The notes below the pieces were generated by a model. It ran no database searches, had not been told where the DNA came from, and saw nothing but the letters and a program-made list of their open reading frames with translations. From the NCBI GenBank assembly GCA_902492105.1, contig CABUKD010000003.1:10618-74617 (forward strand): DNA of 64,000 nucleotides, read 5' to 3'. How positions within the stretch are numbered: position 1 is the first letter of the stretch; every line of letters starts with the position of its first letter. Shown here in pieces: positions 62,611 to 64,000 of this stretch. Source of the stretch: an uncultured Clostridium sp. Lineage in GTDB: Bacteria > Bacillota > Clostridia > TANB77 > CAG-508. The position numbers and the translations under genes are program-made.

Positions 62611-63885
62611 ATGTTTTTAATAACAATAATGATTTCATTATTATGTCTTATAATTTCAATTTGTATTAACATTAATTGGATAAATGATATCGCTTGCTAT
62701 TTTGGCTATTTTTTAGCAATTTATCTTGTAACTTTTATTGCTATTGTACCAGGTTTTAATTATGTCTTTAACCTTATTAGCTTACTGTTTGAGAAAAAAG
62801 ACAAAAAAACATGTCCAAAAAAAGAAGAAGATGTTACCATTTTAATACCAGTCTATAATGCAAAAGAATCAATAAAAGAGACATTAGAATCTATTCAAAA
62901 GCAAAAATATTGTGGAAAAATTTGCGTGAAAATCATAGATGATGGTTCAACAGATGGAACACTAGAATTACTACAATCCATGGACTTGGGTCCTAACACA
63001 ACTATTATAGAAGTAGAGCATAAAGGAAAAGCAGAAGCCTTAAATAAGGGGCTACAAGAAGTAACTACTAAGTATACAATTACAATTGATGGCGATACTA
63101 CTTTACATCCTTTAGCAGTCAGAAACATTATGAAACAATTAATGAACTCGAATGAAAAAACGGCAGCTGTAGCAGGATGCTTATTTGTTAAAAATGCAAA
63201 AAAGAGCTTTATTACAAAGTTACAAGAATGGGACTATACTTTAGGAATATTTGGTGTAAAATTTGTTCAAGGAAATTACAACTCGACACTAGTTGCACAA
63301 GGAGCTTTTAGTGCCTATAAAACCAAATTATTAAAAGAAATTGGTGGTTGGAAAAACTGTGTAGGAGAAGATATTGTTTTAACTTGGCAATTATTAGCAA
63401 AAGGGTATGAAACCAATTTTGCAAAAAATGCAATTGCATATACAGAAGTTCCAGAAAAACTAAAAGACCTAGGAAAACAAAGAAAAAGATGGGCAAGAGG
63501 GATGATAGAAGCATTTAAAAATGTAAAAGTATTTCGAGCAAAAAAATTAAATTTAAAATCTAAATTTTTAATGTTTTTAGATTTATTCTTCCCATTTATC
63601 GATCTTGCACTTCTTATTTTTGTACCACTTGGACTAATTCTATTAGCATTAGGAAATCCATTATTAATTAGCTGGATATCTTTACTAGTCATTCCTTTGG
63701 GCTTACTACTTTGCTTAGTGATTGAAATTAGAAGAAAAAATATGCTGAAAGAAATTGATTGCAAATTAGAAAGAAGAAGTATATTAGCATTTATTGTATA
63801 TGTTTTAGTATATGTAGTAATTCTAGCACCTTGTTGTTTAGCAGGATATATTTCAGAACTATGTAATTGCAAAAAGAAGTGGTAA
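62611..63885 (+). CDS. Processive family 2 glycosyltransferase
   Basis: 424 residues from ATG 62611 (GAGGTGAG upstream; GTG 62602 also opens the frame). Two N-terminal membrane helices, a GT-A domain with VTILIPVYNAKES, IIDDGSTDGTLEL, TIDGDTTLHP (DxD), CVGEDIVLTW and QRKRWARG (QxxRW), then four C-terminal helices. The arrangement is that of IcaA/NodC-like polymerases that build and export a beta-linked glycan. The adjacent divergent deacetylase supports poly-GlcNAc-like synthesis, but the sugar is inferred. Confidence 0.9.
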   Translation: MFLITIMISLLCLIISICININWINDIACYFGYFLAIYLVTFIAIVPGFNYVFNLISLLFEKKDKKTCPKKEEDVTILIPVYNAKESIKETLESIQKQKYCGKICVKIIDDGSTDGTLELLQSMDLGPNTTIIEVEHKGKAEALNKGLQEVTTKYTITIDGDTTLHPLAVRNIMKQLMNSNEKTAAVAGCLFVKNAKKSFITKLQEWDYTLGIFGVKFVQGNYNSTLVAQGAFSAYKTKLLKEIGGWKNCVGEDIVLTWQLLAKGYETNFAKNAIAYTEVPEKLKDLGKQRKRWARGMIEAFKNVKVFRAKKLNLKSKFLMFLDLFFPFIDLALLIFVPLGLILLALGNPLLISWISLLVIPLGLLLCLVIEIRRKNMLKEIDCKLERRSILAFIVYVLVYVVILAPCCLAGYISELCNCKKKW

Positions 63886-63917
63886 TTATTTAAATACTAA
63901 AAAACTTTTAACAGTAA

Positions 63918-63983
63918 AAATGTCCTACACTCAAGTAGGACATTTCAGACTGTTGACAAACCCCAGAAATTTTTTCTGGGGTT
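63918..63983 (+). terminator. Two hairpins after the glycosyltransferase
   Basis: AAATGTCCTAC pairs with GTAGGACATTT (63918-63945), and AAACCCCAGAAA with TTTCTGGGGTTT (63958-63983). Either could terminate. Confidence 0.75.
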
Positions 63984-64000
63984 TGAACAAATAAGTCTTA

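Noticed and set aside
1..64000. tRNA or rRNA genes
   Set aside because: No cloverleaf or rRNA signature was seen on either strand by eye; a tRNA search program would be needed to be certain.

Overview
The window is about 64 kb of very AT-rich, densely coding DNA. It is most likely from an anaerobic, Gram-positive, Clostridia-like bacterium, possibly uncultured. Supporting this are AAGGAGG-type ribosome binding sites, A-ending codons, a SpoVD/FtsI-type penicillin-binding protein, SpoVB-like and YtaF-like sporulation-family membrane proteins, and an anaerobic oxidative-stress set (Fur-family regulator, rubrerythrin, rubredoxin). I found no rRNA, tRNA, CRISPR array or prophage. Gene ends, ribosome binding sites and folds were read by eye; no database was consulted.

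Layout. 1-5 kb: class B PBP (cut by the window edge), HD-GYP phosphodiesterase, a methylthioadenosine/S-adenosylhomocysteine deaminase broken twice by an extra C, small regulators. 5-13.4 kb: a surface-protein cassette (AG-repeat leader, structured element, prepilin-like protein), SMC, and a prepilin-like leucine-rich-repeat protein. 13.6-25 kb: Mur ligase plus ATP-grasp pair, YtaF-like protein, Ca-type P-ATPase, M29 aminopeptidase, oxidoreductase and NUDIX genes, and an atypical deoxyribosyltransferase-like gene. 25-34.5 kb: DUF2207 protein, M23 endopeptidase, RAYT transposase between REP-like repeats, HtrA protease, prepilin-like protein, rnhB, pyrimidine-nucleoside phosphorylase. 34.7-38.2 kb: a second AG-leader/structured-element/prepilin cassette whose protein ends in an apparent diversity-generating-retroelement variable region. 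38.4-48 kb: fur, rubrerythrin, rubredoxin, rpsB-tsf, acyltransferase, two pseudouridine synthases. 49.5-53.7 kb: a probable RiPP cluster (Tyr/Asp/Arg-repeat precursor, radical SAM-SPASM enzyme, Cys-rich partner, phosphotransferase, HPr-kinase-like protein). 53.7-64 kb: VirD4-like ATPase, SpoVB-like flippase, HU, alanine-racemase-like plus ATP-grasp pair, polysaccharide deacetylase and processive glycosyltransferase.

The main finding is a recoding pattern. I scanned every gene by eye for in-frame CGG codons. Eight occur in seven genes of native base composition, and at every one the conserved protein continues only if the ribosome skips the C and reads the next three bases (always GGA or GGT, glycine). 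The genes are the MtaD-like deaminase (two sites), the LRR surface protein, the DUF2207 protein, a prepilin-like protein, an RluB-like synthase, an APH-like kinase and the SpoVB-like flippase. I found no native gene using CGG as arginine. The single in-frame CGG that must be read normally is in a gene with foreign-looking codon use (24.8 kb). This suggests that CGG acts as a genome-wide +1 frameshift signal (unassigned or starved codon, or quadruplet CGGN decoding). A systematic assembly artefact is the main alternative.

Other points of interest are the putative DGR variable region with its downstream hairpin, the RiPP cluster, the RAYT/REP system whose repeats supply the C-terminus LSH-stop to two unrelated genes, and three copies of a covarying structured element.
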